Translations under genes and position numbers: made by a program
Shown: positions 8,221-17,080 of the stretch, in pieces
Layout of the letters: each line of letters begins with the position of its first letter
Position numbering within the stretch: the first letter of the stretch is position 1
Assembly (NCBI GenBank): GCA_947498845.1
Contig: CANMLX010000001.1
Coordinates: 186,001 to 250,000, forward strand
Length of the DNA stretch: 64,000 bases
Direction: 5' to 3'
From: an uncultured Flavobacteriaceae bacterium
Lineage (GTDB): Bacteria > Bacteroidota > Bacteroidia > Flavobacteriales > Flavobacteriaceae
Notes under the pieces: generated by a model
Seen by the model: the letters and a program-made list of their open reading frames with translations, nothing else
The model's database searches: none
Told to the model about the DNA's origin: nothing

Positions 8221-8939
8221 AATTTATGAAGAATATAGTTTGTTTAATTTTAATTGTTAGTTTTTTATCATGCTCAGTGAGCAAGAAAATTGGGGAGAAC
8301 AGGCAGCAAAGTTATATAGGTTATAAAGAAGAACCGCCAATAACTAAATCACTTTTCAATGATAAAAATGCAACAATTTCCGAAGAGAATATTCAAAAAA
8401 TTTTAGATGGTAATTATGCTTTGCCAGAACGTTTAAGGGTTTCAATCGTAAAGTTAGAAAGTAGTCAAAACTCGAGGGGTTATTATTGGAATAACGAACG
8501 ATACTTAAAGTCACAGCAGGAATATTTAGACTTATTTACGCAAAAGTTTAAAGCATCTAAAAGAGTAGAGAGAGTTTCTAAAATTCCAGATTTATTAATT
8601 TCAAATAACCCTACTTTTACTAATATAAGAGAAGCAGCAGTAAGAACTCAGTCTGATATTGTTGTTATATATTCAATTAATAGTGATTTGTATTCAAAAT
8701 ATAAATTATTTTCAAAATCAGATATTAAAGCTTTTGCAACTACACAACTTATAATATTGGATGTTAGGACTGGTTTAATACCATTCACAGCCATTTCAAC
8801 AAAGGAGTTTCATTCAAAAAGAAACGAAAATGAATTGAACGAAAATGAGGCAGCAAATCGGATAAAAAATAAAGCCGTTCTTTTATCAATTGATGATATA
8901 ACGCAAAGAATGAATAAATTTCTCGGTAACAAAGAATGA
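8217..8939 (+). CDS. Lipoprotein of unknown function inserted between metH halves
   Basis: The start is placed at ATG 8217, giving MKFMKNIVCLILIVSFLSC, a lipoprotein signal peptide with the lipid Cys at about residue 19; ATG 8226 is an alternative. The mature part of about 220 residues is mixed alpha/beta with SDIVVIYSINSDLYSKY and TTQLIILDVRTGLIPF, which vaguely recalls CsgG-like periplasmic lipoproteins, but I cannot assign a family. Its start overlaps the stop of the truncated ABM copy, and its TGA overlaps the ATG of the intact ABM gene, both as ATGA, so it is spliced neatly into the operon. Confidence 0.72.
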   Translation: MKFMKNIVCLILIVSFLSCSVSKKIGENRQQSYIGYKEEPPITKSLFNDKNATISEENIQKILDGNYALPERLRVSIVKLESSQNSRGYYWNNERYLKSQQEYLDLFTQKFKASKRVERVSKIPDLLISNNPTFTNIREAAVRTQSDIVVIYSINSDLYSKYKLFSKSDIKAFATTQLIILDVRTGLIPFTAISTKEFHSKRNENELNENEAANRIKNKAVLLSIDDITQRMNKFLGNKE

Positions 8940-9217
8940 TACTAGAAGTAGCCATATTAAATATAAAAGAAGGATTGTTAGCAGATTTTGAAACAAATTT
9001 CAAAACCGCAGAAGCTATCATTTCATCAATGAAAGGTTATATCTCGCATCAGCTAAAAAAATGTATCGAAGAAGACAATAAATATATATTATTAGTAAAC
9101 TGGGAAAAACTAGAAGATCATGAAATTGGCTTTAGGAAATCTGAAGCATATCAAGAATGGAAATCATTATTACATCATTTTTATGATCCGTTTCCAGTTG
9201 TAGAACATTATGTTTAG
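8936..9217 (+). CDS. Antibiotic biosynthesis monooxygenase (ABM) family small protein
   Basis: This 93-residue protein has the dimeric alpha+beta barrel pattern: MILEVAILNIKEG, then a helix with FKTAEAIISSMKGY, YILLVNWEKLEDH, and the ending AYQEWKSLLHHFYDPFPVVEHY. Such proteins range from heme-degrading to quinol oxidases or are simply small stress proteins; the substrate cannot be deduced. Its first half is duplicated at 8059. It sits in the transcript between the two methionine synthase halves. Confidence 0.8.
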   Translation: MILEVAILNIKEGLLADFETNFKTAEAIISSMKGYISHQLKKCIEEDNKYILLVNWEKLEDHEIGFRKSEAYQEWKSLLHHFYDPFPVVEHYV

Positions 9218-9274
9218 TTGTTGGTTTTTAGTTCATGGTTGTTAGTTAGTAGTTTTGGTAGTAAAAAATATAAG
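9218..9274 (+). repeat. Low-complexity TTGTTAG/GTTAGTAG tract before a four-helix-bundle gene
   Basis: The 57 bp between the ABM stop and the next real start consist of degenerate repeats of TTAGTTG, GTTAGTTAGTAG and similar. Open reading in this tract (LVFSSWLLVSSFG) is a by-product. A related string AGTTAGTAGTTAG occurs at about 62898. Confidence 0.5.
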
Positions 9275-9628
9275 ATGAATTATACTGAGCTAGATGTATG
9301 GAAATGTTCAAGAGAACTTGTTAAATTAGTATATGTATTGACTAAATCATTTCCAAAAGATGAATTATATGCTTTAACGAATCAAATAAGGAGAAGTGTA
9401 ATTTCAGTACCTTCAAATATAGCAGAAGGCATAGGTAGACAATCAAACAAAGAAACAATTCATTTTTTATTTATAGCTAAAGGCTTATTGCAAGAAGTTG
9501 AAACACAATTGTATTTATCATATGATTTAGAATATATTTTGAAAAAAGATTTAGACGAAATTTTAAAAAAGGTAATTTCAAATAAAAAACTATTGAATGG
9601 TTTTATTAACTATTACAAGAAATTATAG
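9275..9628 (+). CDS. Four-helix-bundle protein (S23/IVS family)
   Basis: Starting from ATG 9275 the protein has 117 residues beginning MNYTELDVWKCSRELVK, then FPKDELYALTNQIRRSVISVPSNIAEG, the signature of the S23/intervening-sequence four-helix-bundle family. Members were first found in 23S rRNA intervening sequences and form pentamers; a cellular role is not established. The upstream in-frame ATG at 9218 lies in a repeat tract and is rejected. In Bacteroidota these genes often accompany short repeats, as here, and look mobile. Confidence 0.88.
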   Translation: MNYTELDVWKCSRELVKLVYVLTKSFPKDELYALTNQIRRSVISVPSNIAEGIGRQSNKETIHFLFIAKGLLQEVETQLYLSYDLEYILKKDLDEILKKVISNKKLLNGFINYYKKL

Positions 9629-9631
9629 GGT

Positions 9632-12334
9632 ATGAGTAAGACCAAAAACAAAAAACCAATAACTATAAACCAAACCAGATATATGAAATTATCTGGGCTG
9701 GAACCACTAATTCTGAACGAAAACAGCAACTTTATAAACGTTGGAGAACGTACCAATGTAGCAGGGTCTCGTAAATTTTTGCGCTTAATAAAAGAAGAGA
9801 AATTTGATGAAGCTTTGGATATTGCCCGTCATCAAGTAGATGGAGGCGCGCAGATTATAGATATTAATATGGACGATGGACTTCTTGATGGAAAGGAATC
9901 TATGGTGCGTTTTTTAAATTTAATTGCAGCCGAACCAGATATTTGTCGTGTCCCCATGATGATAGATAGCTCGAAATGGGAGATCATTGAGGCGGGACTT
10001 CAGGTAGTACAAGGGAAGTGTGTGGTAAATTCAATTTCTTTAAAAGAAGGAGAAGAAAAATTTATTTGGGAAGCCAAACAAATAAAACGTTATGGCGCAG
10101 CCGTAATCGTGATGGCTTTCGATGAGGTTGGACAAGCAGATACCTACGAAAGACGTATTGAAATTGCAGAGCGTTCTTATCGAGTACTGGTTGATAAAGT
10201 AGGCTTTCCTTCCGAAGATATTATTTTCGATTTAAATATATTTCCTGTAGCCACAGGAATGGAAGAGCATAGAAAAAATGCTATAGATTTTATTGAAGCT
10301 ACTAAATGGGTAAGAGAAAACCTTGAAAATGCAAGTGTAAGTGGAGGGGTAAGTAATGTATCGTTTTCTTTTAGAGGAAATAATACAGTGCGTGAAGCGA
10401 TGCATTCTGTATTTTTATATTATGCCATTCAAAACGGGATGAATATGGGAATTGTAAATCCCGCAATGTTGGAGGTTTATGATGATATTCCTAAAGATTT
10501 ATTAGAACATGTAGAAGATGTTATTTTAGACAGACGTGATGATGCAACAGAGCGTTTACTAGACTTTGCAGAAACAGTAAAAGGATCTAAAAAAGAAAAA
10601 GTAGTAGACCTGTCTTGGCGAGAAAACCCTTTACAAGATAGAATTACACATGCCTTGGTAAAAGGATTGGATGCCTACATTATTGAAGATGTAGAAGAAG
10701 CAAGGCAAAAAGCCTCAAAACCTATAGAAGTGATTGAGGGCAATTTAATGATAGGGATGAATGTGGTAGGTGATTTGTTTGGAGAAGGAAAAATGTTTTT
10801 ACCACAGGTTGTTAAATCGGCCCGTGTTATGAAAAAAGCAGTAGCCTATTTAAATCCATTTATAGAAGCTGAAAAGGGAGACAAACAAGAGCCTGTTGGC
10901 AAAATATTAATGGCTACAGTTAAAGGCGATGTTCATGATATAGGTAAAAATATTGTGAGCGTAGTTTTAGCATGTAACAATTATGAGATAGTTGATTTGG
11001 GGGTTATGGTGCCGCCAGAAAAAATTATTGAAATGGCTATAAGTGAGCGTGTAGATGCTATTGGTTTATCTGGTTTAATTACACCATCGCTTGATGAGAT
11101 GGTATATTTAGCCAAAGAAATGCAAAACAAAAATTTTGAAGTGCCTTTACTTATTGGAGGAGCAACAACATCTAAAGCGCATACAGCTGTTAAGATAGAT
11201 ACCCAATATAAAAATGCAGTAGTGCATGTTAATGATGCCTCTAGAGCAGTAACTGTTGTTGGTGATTTATTAAATAAGAAAACCTCTAACGAATATGTTG
11301 CTAAATTAAAGAAGGATTATGATGAGTTTAGAACTAAGTTTTTAAAACGCGGTAAAGAGAAATCATATATTTCAATAGAAGAAGCGCGTAAAAGAAAATA
11401 TAAAATAGATTGGGAAACGTCTAAAATAGTTAAACCAAAGGAATTAGGAATTCAGATATTAAAGCAATTAAGTTTAAAAGAGCTAGAGTCGTTTATAGAT
11501 TGGAGTCCGTTTTTTAGGAGTTGGGATTTACATGGGAAGTTTCCAGATATTTTAAGCGATGAAGTTGTTGGAGAACAAGCATCTGTAATGTATGGAGAAG
11601 CGCAGGAAATGATTAAGGAAATTATAGCAAAGCAGTTGTTGAAGCCAAAAGCAGTTTTTGGTTTGTTTGAAGCTAATACGATTAATGAGGATGATATTTC
11701 TGTTCAGAAAAAAGGAGAAGAAATAGCTATTTTTAGAACCTTACGACAACAATTAAAAAAGAGGGAAGGTGTGCCTAACCATGCCTTGGCAGATTTTATA
11801 GCCCCTAAGGATTCTGGTAAAACAGATTATATGGGCGCATTTTGTGTCGGGATCTTTGGCGCACAAGAATTAGCAGATAGTTACAAAGTTAAAGAGGATG
11901 ATTATAATGCAATTATGGCTCAGGCTATTGCAGATCGTTTTGCAGAAGCATTTGCAGAGTATTTACATAAGCAAATACGTATAAAACATTGGGGGTATGC
12001 AGTAAATGAAGATTTAACTAACGACGAGTTAATTAAAGAAACCTATAAAGGAATTCGCCCAGCACCAGGGTATCCTGCATGTCCAGATCATTTAGAAAAG
12101 GAAACCATTTGGGAATTACTAGATGTAGAAAATCTAATAGGTGTAAGTCTTACCGAAAGTTTAGCCATGTGGCCAGCGGCAGCGGTTTCAGGGTATTATT
12201 TTGGCAATCCAGAAGCTAAATATTTTGGATTAGGAAAAATTACAGACGATCAAGTGACAGATTATGCAGAGCGAAAAGGGATTAAAAAGGAAGTCGCCAG
12301 AAAATGGTTGCATCCTAATATAGCAGATCAGTAA
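9632..12334 (+). CDS. metH: Methionine synthase, folate/cobalamin/activation subunit (MetH C-terminal modules)
   Basis: This 900-residue protein carries the remaining modules of cobalamin-dependent methionine synthase. The pterin-binding domain starts with [16 protein letters not shown] near residue 35. The helical cap and Rossmann cobalamin domain contain DVHDIG with the Co-ligating His at residue 435, and the SAM-binding activation domain ends with [12 protein letters not shown]. It must work with the 333-residue homocysteine subunit at 6988 to methylate homocysteine with methyl-folate. It lies 3 bp after the four-helix-bundle gene and is probably on the riboswitch-controlled transcript. 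Confidence 0.95.
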   Translation: MSKTKNKKPITINQTRYMKLSGLEPLILNENSNFINVGERTNVAGSRKFLRLIKEEKFDEALDIARHQVDGGAQIIDINMDDGLLDGKESMVRFLNLIAAEPDICRVPMMIDSSKWEIIEAGLQVVQGKCVVNSISLKEGEEKFIWEAKQIKRYGAAVIVMAFDEVGQADTYERRIEIAERSYRVLVDKVGFPSEDIIFDLNIFPVATGMEEHRKNAIDFIEATKWVRENLENASVSGGVSNVSFSFRGNNTVREAMHSVFLYYAIQNGMNMGIVNPAMLEVYDDIPKDLLEHVEDVILDRRDDATERLLDFAETVKGSKKEKVVDLSWRENPLQDRITHALVKGLDAYIIEDVEEARQKASKPIEVIEGNLMIGMNVVGDLFGEGKMFLPQVVKSARVMKKAVAYLNPFIEAEKGDKQEPVGKILMATVKGDVHDIGKNIVSVVLACNNYEIVDLGVMVPPEKIIEMAISERVDAIGLSGLITPSLDEMVYLAKEMQNKNFEVPLLIGGATTSKAHTAVKIDTQYKNAVVHVNDASRAVTVVGDLLNKKTSNEYVAKLKKDYDEFRTKFLKRGKEKSYISIEEARKRKYKIDWETSKIVKPKELGIQILKQLSLKELESFIDWSPFFRSWDLHGKFPDILSDEVVGEQASVMYGEAQEMIKEIIAKQLLKPKAVFGLFEANTINEDDISVQKKGEEIAIFRTLRQQLKKREGVPNHALADFIAPKDSGKTDYMGAFCVGIFGAQELADSYKVKEDDYNAIMAQAIADRFAEAFAEYLHKQIRIKHWGYAVNEDLTNDELIKETYKGIRPAPGYPACPDHLEKETIWELLDVENLIGVSLTESLAMWPAAAVSGYYFGNPEAKYFGLGKITDDQVTDYAERKGIKKEVARKWLHPNIADQ

Positions 12335-12371
12335 TATGCTTTATAAAGTAAAAAAATAGCAAGTTATAGGT

Positions 12372-12605
12372 ATGAAATTTATAGAATTAACTTTAGGAAG
12401 TCATATAATTTCTCATGGCTATGATTCTAATAATAAAGAAATTTTAGAACATGTTAATGTAGAAACATTTTCTAAAAAAGTAGTAGCTGTTTCTAGAATT
12501 AAATCTTTAAGTGAACAATACATTTTAATAGATTATTTAGATGGAAGGTGGGTGTACTGGGAATATAAAGAAGCATTTAAAGATTTAACTAAAGCTCTTG
12601 TTTAA
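12372..12605 (+). CDS. Small protein of unknown function
   Basis: This 77-residue protein (MKFIELTLGSHIISHGYD start) has no signal peptide or membrane segment and looks like a small beta-rich cytoplasmic domain ending WVYWEYKEAFKDLTKAL. It lies between metH and an MTHFR-like gene, 37 bp after metH. I do not recognise it. Codon use is like that of its neighbours, so it is plausibly expressed. Confidence 0.5.
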   Translation: MKFIELTLGSHIISHGYDSNNKEILEHVNVETFSKKVVAVSRIKSLSEQYILIDYLDGRWVYWEYKEAFKDLTKALV

Positions 12606-12645
12606 GTAATGTAGCTTAAATAGCTTAGTGTAAAATGGAAACAAT

Positions 12646-13593
12646 ATGTTAGAAGATAAAATTAAGAATAAAAAGTCTGGAATTTTACTATATGGGCTAA
12701 CACCCCCTAAACAGAATACCGATGAAGATAAAATAAAAACCATTGCTCATAAACAAATAGCACGTATTGAAAATTTAGGGATTGATGGATTGGTATTGTA
12801 CGATATCCAAGACGAGTCTTCAAGGAACAATACCCCAAGGCCGTTTCCTTTTACAGAAACATTAAGCCCAGATATTTATAACGCTAATTATCTTAGTGAA
12901 TTAAAAATCCCTAAGATTATTTATAAAAGTGTAGGGAAGTATTCTGCTGGAGAGCTTAATAACTGGATAAACACAAATTCAAAACAAATAGATTTTTCTG
13001 TTTTTGTCGGCTCTCCTTCTAATAAACAAGTAACTAATTTATCATTAAGTGATGCTTACAAAATAAATAAACAGGCAAATTCACCAATTAGATTGGGTGG
13101 TGTTACCATTCCTGAGAGACATTACAAAAAGAATGATGAACATCTAAGACTTTTTAATAAAAAAGAAAAAGGCTGCGGTTTTTTTATTTCCCAATGTGTA
13201 TACAATATAAATAATACTAAAAACTTCCTTTCCGATTACTATTACGGAGCTATAGAAAATAATTTGGAGTTACAACCTATTATTTTCACACTAACACCAT
13301 GCGGTTCTGTAAAAACTATGGCATTTATGGAATGGTTAGGGATAGACATTCCTAAATGGTTGAAAAACGACTTAAAACACTCAGAAAATATACTGTCAAA
13401 CTCTATAGATATTTGTAAAAACATAGCACACGAACTATTAGAGTATTGTGAGAATAAAAACATTCCTATTGGCTTTAATATAGAAAGTGTTTCTATAAGA
13501 AAAGCCGAAATTGAAGCCTCTATCGAGCTTTTAAATGATGTTAAAGCGATGATGAATGCACATAACCATATAATTTCGAAAGAGCTAGCCTAA
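12646..13593 (+). CDS. Methylenetetrahydrofolate reductase-like protein (divergent MetF paralogue)
   Basis: This 315-residue protein appears to share the MTHFR TIM-barrel pattern: GILLYGLTPPKQ at residues 13-24 corresponds to FEVIPPKKG of MetF, FFISQCVYN corresponds to YVVTQMFFD, and PIIFTLTPCG to PIIPGIKPI. Sequence identity to the genuine metF 200 bp downstream is low. It probably binds FAD and a folate or a related C1 carrier, but the substrate is unknown. Placement between metH and metF supports a role in C1 or methionine metabolism. Confidence 0.65.
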   Translation: MLEDKIKNKKSGILLYGLTPPKQNTDEDKIKTIAHKQIARIENLGIDGLVLYDIQDESSRNNTPRPFPFTETLSPDIYNANYLSELKIPKIIYKSVGKYSAGELNNWINTNSKQIDFSVFVGSPSNKQVTNLSLSDAYKINKQANSPIRLGGVTIPERHYKKNDEHLRLFNKKEKGCGFFISQCVYNINNTKNFLSDYYYGAIENNLELQPIIFTLTPCGSVKTMAFMEWLGIDIPKWLKNDLKHSENILSNSIDICKNIAHELLEYCENKNIPIGFNIESVSIRKAEIEASIELLNDVKAMMNAHNHIISKELA

Positions 13594-13651
13594 GTCTATA
13601 AAAACTTATTGCCTTTAATATTATAAAATCACAAAGCTATGTGCTAAGTTT

Positions 13652-13714
13652 GCGTTAGCGATTCAAGAGGGAAGCCATAGAAAAGAGGGAATGAGGACTT
13701 GAAACGTAAAGCGC
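13652..13714. repeat. Imperfect hairpin in the metF leader region
   Basis: GCGTTAGCGATTCAAG at 13652-13667 is largely complementary to CTTGAAACGTAAAGCGC at 13698-13714, enclosing a purine-rich loop. Nearby AGCTATGTGCT also occurs at 57109, so it may be a dispersed repeat rather than a regulatory RNA. The 215-bp gap before metF otherwise holds only the GC-rich element at 13779. Confidence 0.45.
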
Positions 13715-13778
13715 GACCCGTAAAGGTGATGCCCAAAAGTATTTAAAAAAGATATTAATTAAAAATATGCCTGTAATT

Positions 13779-13805
13779 CCCCTCCTTTGGAGGGGTTAGG
13801 GGAGG
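13779..13805 (+). repeat. GC-rich palindromic repeat immediately before the metF start
   Basis: The element is CCCCTCC-TTT-GGAGGGG followed by TTAGGGGAGG and lies 3 bp before the ATG at 13809. It can fold into a strong hairpin and is nearly the same as the elements at 1371 and 26989. Confidence 0.7.
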
Positions 13806-13808
13806 CTT

Positions 13809-14765
13809 ATGAAAGTAACAGATCACATAAAGCAAGCGAAAGGAAAAACATTGTTTTCGTTTGAGGTGATTCCGCCAAAGAAGGGAAAGAATATTCAGGA
13901 TTTATACAATAATATAGATCCGTTAATGGAGTTTAAACCGCCGTTTATTGATGTTACAACATCACGTGAGGAGTATGTTTATATAGATAAGGGTAATGGG
14001 CTTTTGGATAAGCGTATTACGCGTATGCGTCCTGGTACCGTAGGTATTTGCGCATCCATAATGCATAAATATGGCGTAGATGCAATACCTCATTTATTAT
14101 GTGGAGGTTTTACTAAAGAAGAAACAGAATATGTTTTGGTAGATTGTCATTATCTAGGTTTAGATAATGTTATGGCATTGCGTGGTGATTCTATGAAAGA
14201 TGAACCTTATTTTAAACCCGTAAAAGGTGGGAATGCATTTGCTAGCGACTTGGTAGAGCAAATAGCTAAGTTAAACAGGGGGCAGTATTTGCATGATGAT
14301 GTAGATGTTGAACAACATTCTAATTTTTGCATTGGTGTTGCTGGTTATCCAGAAAAACACATGGAAGCACCGTCATTATTAAGTGATTTAAAACGCCTAA
14401 AAGCGAAGGTGGATGCTGGTGCAGATTATGTGGTAACCCAAATGTTTTTTGATAACAATAAATATTTTGAATTTGTAAAACAAGCGAAAGGCATAGGGAT
14501 TAATGTACCTATCATTCCAGGGATTAAACCAATAGCTGTTAAACGTCACTTACAAGTGTTACCTCAAGTTTTTAAAATAGATTTGCCTCAAGATTTAATA
14601 GATGCTGTAGAAAACTGTAAAGACAATAAAGCTGTTAGGCAGGTTGGTATAGAATTCGCAATACAGCAGTCTAAAGAATTAAGAGCAGCAGGTGTGCCAG
14701 TATTACATTATTACTCCATGGGTAAAAGTGATAATGTACATGCAATTGCAAAAGCATTGTTTTAA
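13809..14765 (+). CDS. metF: 5,10-methylenetetrahydrofolate reductase
   Basis: This 318-residue protein reduces 5,10-methylene-THF to 5-methyl-THF, the methyl donor for MetH. It shows FSFEVIPPKKGKN at residues 16-28, NVMALRGDS near residue 120, GVAGYPEKH, YVVTQMFFDN and IPGIKPI, all diagnostic of MetF FAD and folate sites. It is a complete family member. It closes the methionine/folate block and has a GC-rich hairpin abutting its start codon. Confidence 0.95.
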   Translation: MKVTDHIKQAKGKTLFSFEVIPPKKGKNIQDLYNNIDPLMEFKPPFIDVTTSREEYVYIDKGNGLLDKRITRMRPGTVGICASIMHKYGVDAIPHLLCGGFTKEETEYVLVDCHYLGLDNVMALRGDSMKDEPYFKPVKGGNAFASDLVEQIAKLNRGQYLHDDVDVEQHSNFCIGVAGYPEKHMEAPSLLSDLKRLKAKVDAGADYVVTQMFFDNNKYFEFVKQAKGIGINVPIIPGIKPIAVKRHLQVLPQVFKIDLPQDLIDAVENCKDNKAVRQVGIEFAIQQSKELRAAGVPVLHYYSMGKSDNVHAIAKALF

Positions 14766-14799
14766 ATATTCTGTTACATTTGTATCATAAACCTCATTA

Positions 14800-15897
14800 A
14801 TGAAGTTATTTTATACCTGCCTATTGTGTATTACTTGTTCTTTGTTGTTTTCACAAGATAAAACACATTCGTCTTATATCGATTTAAATTATTTTAGAGG
14901 GAATATAGCACTTCATAATAATGATATTCTACATTTAATTCAAGGGCATCCCGAAGGCTATATTTTAAGTTGGAACAAAAAAACATACGGTTATAACAAT
15001 TGGGAACAGCGTTATAATTATCCAGATTATGGGGTGTCTTATATTTATCAAAACCTTAAAAATGATGTTTTAGGAGAGGTCGCCTCATTATATGCACATT
15101 ATAATTTTTATTTTTTTAAGCGCAATTTAATGCTGCGTATAGGGCAAGGGATAGCGTACACAGAAAATCCTTATGATAAAGAAACAAATTTTAGAAATGT
15201 GGCATTTGGCTCGCATCTTTTAAGTACGACATATGTAAGCCTTAATTATAAAAAAGAGCGTATTATAGATCGGTTTGGTTTGCAAGCAGGGTTAGGTTTA
15301 ATACATTATTCCAATGCAAATGTAAAAGCCCCTAATACAAGCACAAATACCTTGATGCTTAGCTTAGGAATAACTTATAATTTAGATGAAGAAGAGCCCG
15401 AATACCAATATACATTACCGGATAACGATAGAAAGTATACCCAACCAATAAAATATAACTTGGTTTTTAGAACAGGAATTAATGAAAGTGATGTGGTTGG
15501 TAGTGGGCAATTTCCATTTTATATTTTTTCTGGCTATGCCGATAAACGTATTAATAGAAAAAGTGCATTACAATTAGGTACAGATGTCTTTTTTTCTAAA
15601 TTTTTGGAGGAGTTAATTCATCATAAAAGCGTCGCCTTTCCAGAGGAAAATGTATCTGGTGATGAAGACTATAAGCGTGTGGGTATTTTTGCAGGACATG
15701 AGTTGTTTGTGAATAAAACAAGTTTGGTGACTCAGTTTGGTTACTATGTCTATTACCCATTCGATTTTGAAGGACAAACCTATTTAAGGATAGGATTAAA
15801 ACGTTATTTTGGAGAACAATTGTTTGCAGCTTTAACACTTAAATCCCATGGCGCTAAAGCAGAAGCTGTAGAATTAGGAGTTGGAATTAGATTATAA
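14800..15897 (+). CDS. PagL-like acyloxyacyl hydrolase / outer-membrane beta-barrel
   Basis: This 365-residue protein has an N-terminal signal peptide (CLLCITCSLLFSQ, cleavage near residue 19) and alternating beta-strands ending in an aromatic/hydrophobic strand, as in outer-membrane barrels. GLQAGLGLIHYSNANVKAPN contains the His-Ser pair typical of PagL lipid A 3-O-deacylases. The C-terminal half (from about residue 200) is a second barrel-like segment, longer than classical PagL. Its likely role is remodelling of lipid A or another surface lipid. Confidence 0.7.
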   Translation: MKLFYTCLLCITCSLLFSQDKTHSSYIDLNYFRGNIALHNNDILHLIQGHPEGYILSWNKKTYGYNNWEQRYNYPDYGVSYIYQNLKNDVLGEVASLYAHYNFYFFKRNLMLRIGQGIAYTENPYDKETNFRNVAFGSHLLSTTYVSLNYKKERIIDRFGLQAGLGLIHYSNANVKAPNTSTNTLMLSLGITYNLDEEEPEYQYTLPDNDRKYTQPIKYNLVFRTGINESDVVGSGQFPFYIFSGYADKRINRKSALQLGTDVFFSKFLEELIHHKSVAFPEENVSGDEDYKRVGIFAGHELFVNKTSLVTQFGYYVYYPFDFEGQTYLRIGLKRYFGEQLFAALTLKSHGAKAEAVELGVGIRL

Positions 15898-15907
15898 ACT
15901 TATAAAT

Positions 15908-16333
15908 ATGGAACAAAGATTAACAATTGTAGGTTTAGGAGTAAATAATCTGGAAGTAGCGACAAAGTTTTACGAAGAAAAATTTGGTTGGAAAAAAACC
16001 AAAGCTAGTAATGATAGCATTTCATTTTTTCAATTAAATGGCGTTTTATTATCATTATATCCTAGTGAGAAATTAGCTGAAGATGCTACTGTAAGTGCTG
16101 AAGGCTATGGATTTAAAAAGTTTTCTTTGGCTTATAATACGCGTAGTAAAGAAGAAGTTGATGATTTAATTATTGAATTAGAAGCTAAAGGCGTAAAAAT
16201 AGTAAAAAGACCAGAAGCCGTTTTCTGGGGAGGTTACAGTAGTTATGTTGCAGATATGGATGATAATCTTTGGGAGATAGCTTTCAATCCGTTTTTACAA
16301 TTAGATGATCAAGGCAATACTATTCATGAATAA
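15908..16333 (+). CDS. VOC-family (glyoxalase-like) protein
   Basis: From ATG 15908 the protein has 141 residues beginning MEQRLTIVGLGVNNLEVA, with the vicinal-oxygen-chelate repeats KFYEEKFGWKK, FFQLNGVLLSLYP and YVADMDDNLWEIAFNP. The last motif supplies the metal-ligand Glu of many VOC enzymes. An upstream in-frame ATG at 15881 would overlap the previous gene and adds a non-typical tail, so it is not preferred. Substrate unknown. It overlaps the next gene by 8 bp. Confidence 0.82.
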   Translation: MEQRLTIVGLGVNNLEVATKFYEEKFGWKKTKASNDSISFFQLNGVLLSLYPSEKLAEDATVSAEGYGFKKFSLAYNTRSKEEVDDLIIELEAKGVKIVKRPEAVFWGGYSSYVADMDDNLWEIAFNPFLQLDDQGNTIHE

Positions 16334-17072
16334 ATTAAAATACATCTTATTATTTCTATTAGTTTTTGCTTGCGATAGTGAAAATGCAAATGATTGTTTT
16401 CAAAAGTCAGGTAAGCCTATTGAGCAAGAGTTTGTAGTTGATAGTTTTGATAAAATATTGGTAAATCGAGACATTGAACTTATTGTAAAAGAAGGCGCAA
16501 CCCAAAAAGTTACAGTTACTACAGGTGAAAATTTAATAAATGATGTTGAAGTATTAGTAGAAGAAAGTAAACTAATTTTAACAGATAACAATACCTGTAA
16601 TTTTGTTAGGGATTACGGTATTACAAAAGTACATGTAACATCACCTAATATCACAGAAATTCGTAGTTCAACGCAATACGATATTCGTTCGGATGGTGTA
16701 TTAACATATCCAAGCTTAACGATATTATCTGAAGATTTTGGAGCGCCAGAAAGTTTTACTAGTGCCAATTTTTATTTACAAATAGATACAGAGGCCTTTA
16801 CATCTGTATTTAATAATAGTTCTAATTGCTTTATTTCTGGTAAAACAAACACTCTAAGAGTAACCATTGCTGCAGGAGTATCACGTTTTGAAGGACGCGA
16901 TTTAATAGCTCAAAATATTAGTTTTTGGAATCGTGGGTCCAATGATGTTATTGTAAATCCGCAACAAGAACTTAAAGGAAGAATTGCAGGTGTTGGTAAC
17001 GTAATTTCGGTTAATAGGCCTCCAATTGTTGAGGTTGAAGAATTATATAAAGGAAAACTTATTTTTCAATAA
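16326..17072 (+). CDS. Lipoprotein with head-GIN (DUF2807) domain
   Basis: From ATG 16326 the protein has 248 residues with a lipoprotein signal MNKLKYILLFLLVFAC. The rest is a right-handed beta-solenoid of the head-GIN domain type: SFDKILVNRDIELIVKEG, VTVTTGENLINDVEV, and repeated short strands ending RIAGVGNVISV. These lipoproteins are common in Bacteroidota and probably sit at the cell surface; molecular role unknown. The overlap with the VOC gene suggests coupled translation. Confidence 0.85.
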   Translation: MNKLKYILLFLLVFACDSENANDCFQKSGKPIEQEFVVDSFDKILVNRDIELIVKEGATQKVTVTTGENLINDVEVLVEESKLILTDNNTCNFVRDYGITKVHVTSPNITEIRSSTQYDIRSDGVLTYPSLTILSEDFGAPESFTSANFYLQIDTEAFTSVFNNSSNCFISGKTNTLRVTIAAGVSRFEGRDLIAQNISFWNRGSNDVIVNPQQELKGRIAGVGNVISVNRPPIVEVEELYKGKLIFQ

Positions 17073-17080
17073 ATTTAGAT

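Noticed and set aside
13598..13808. Cobalamin or second SAM riboswitch upstream of metF
   Set aside because: The B12-box and S-box conserved blocks are missing; only an imperfect hairpin is visible.
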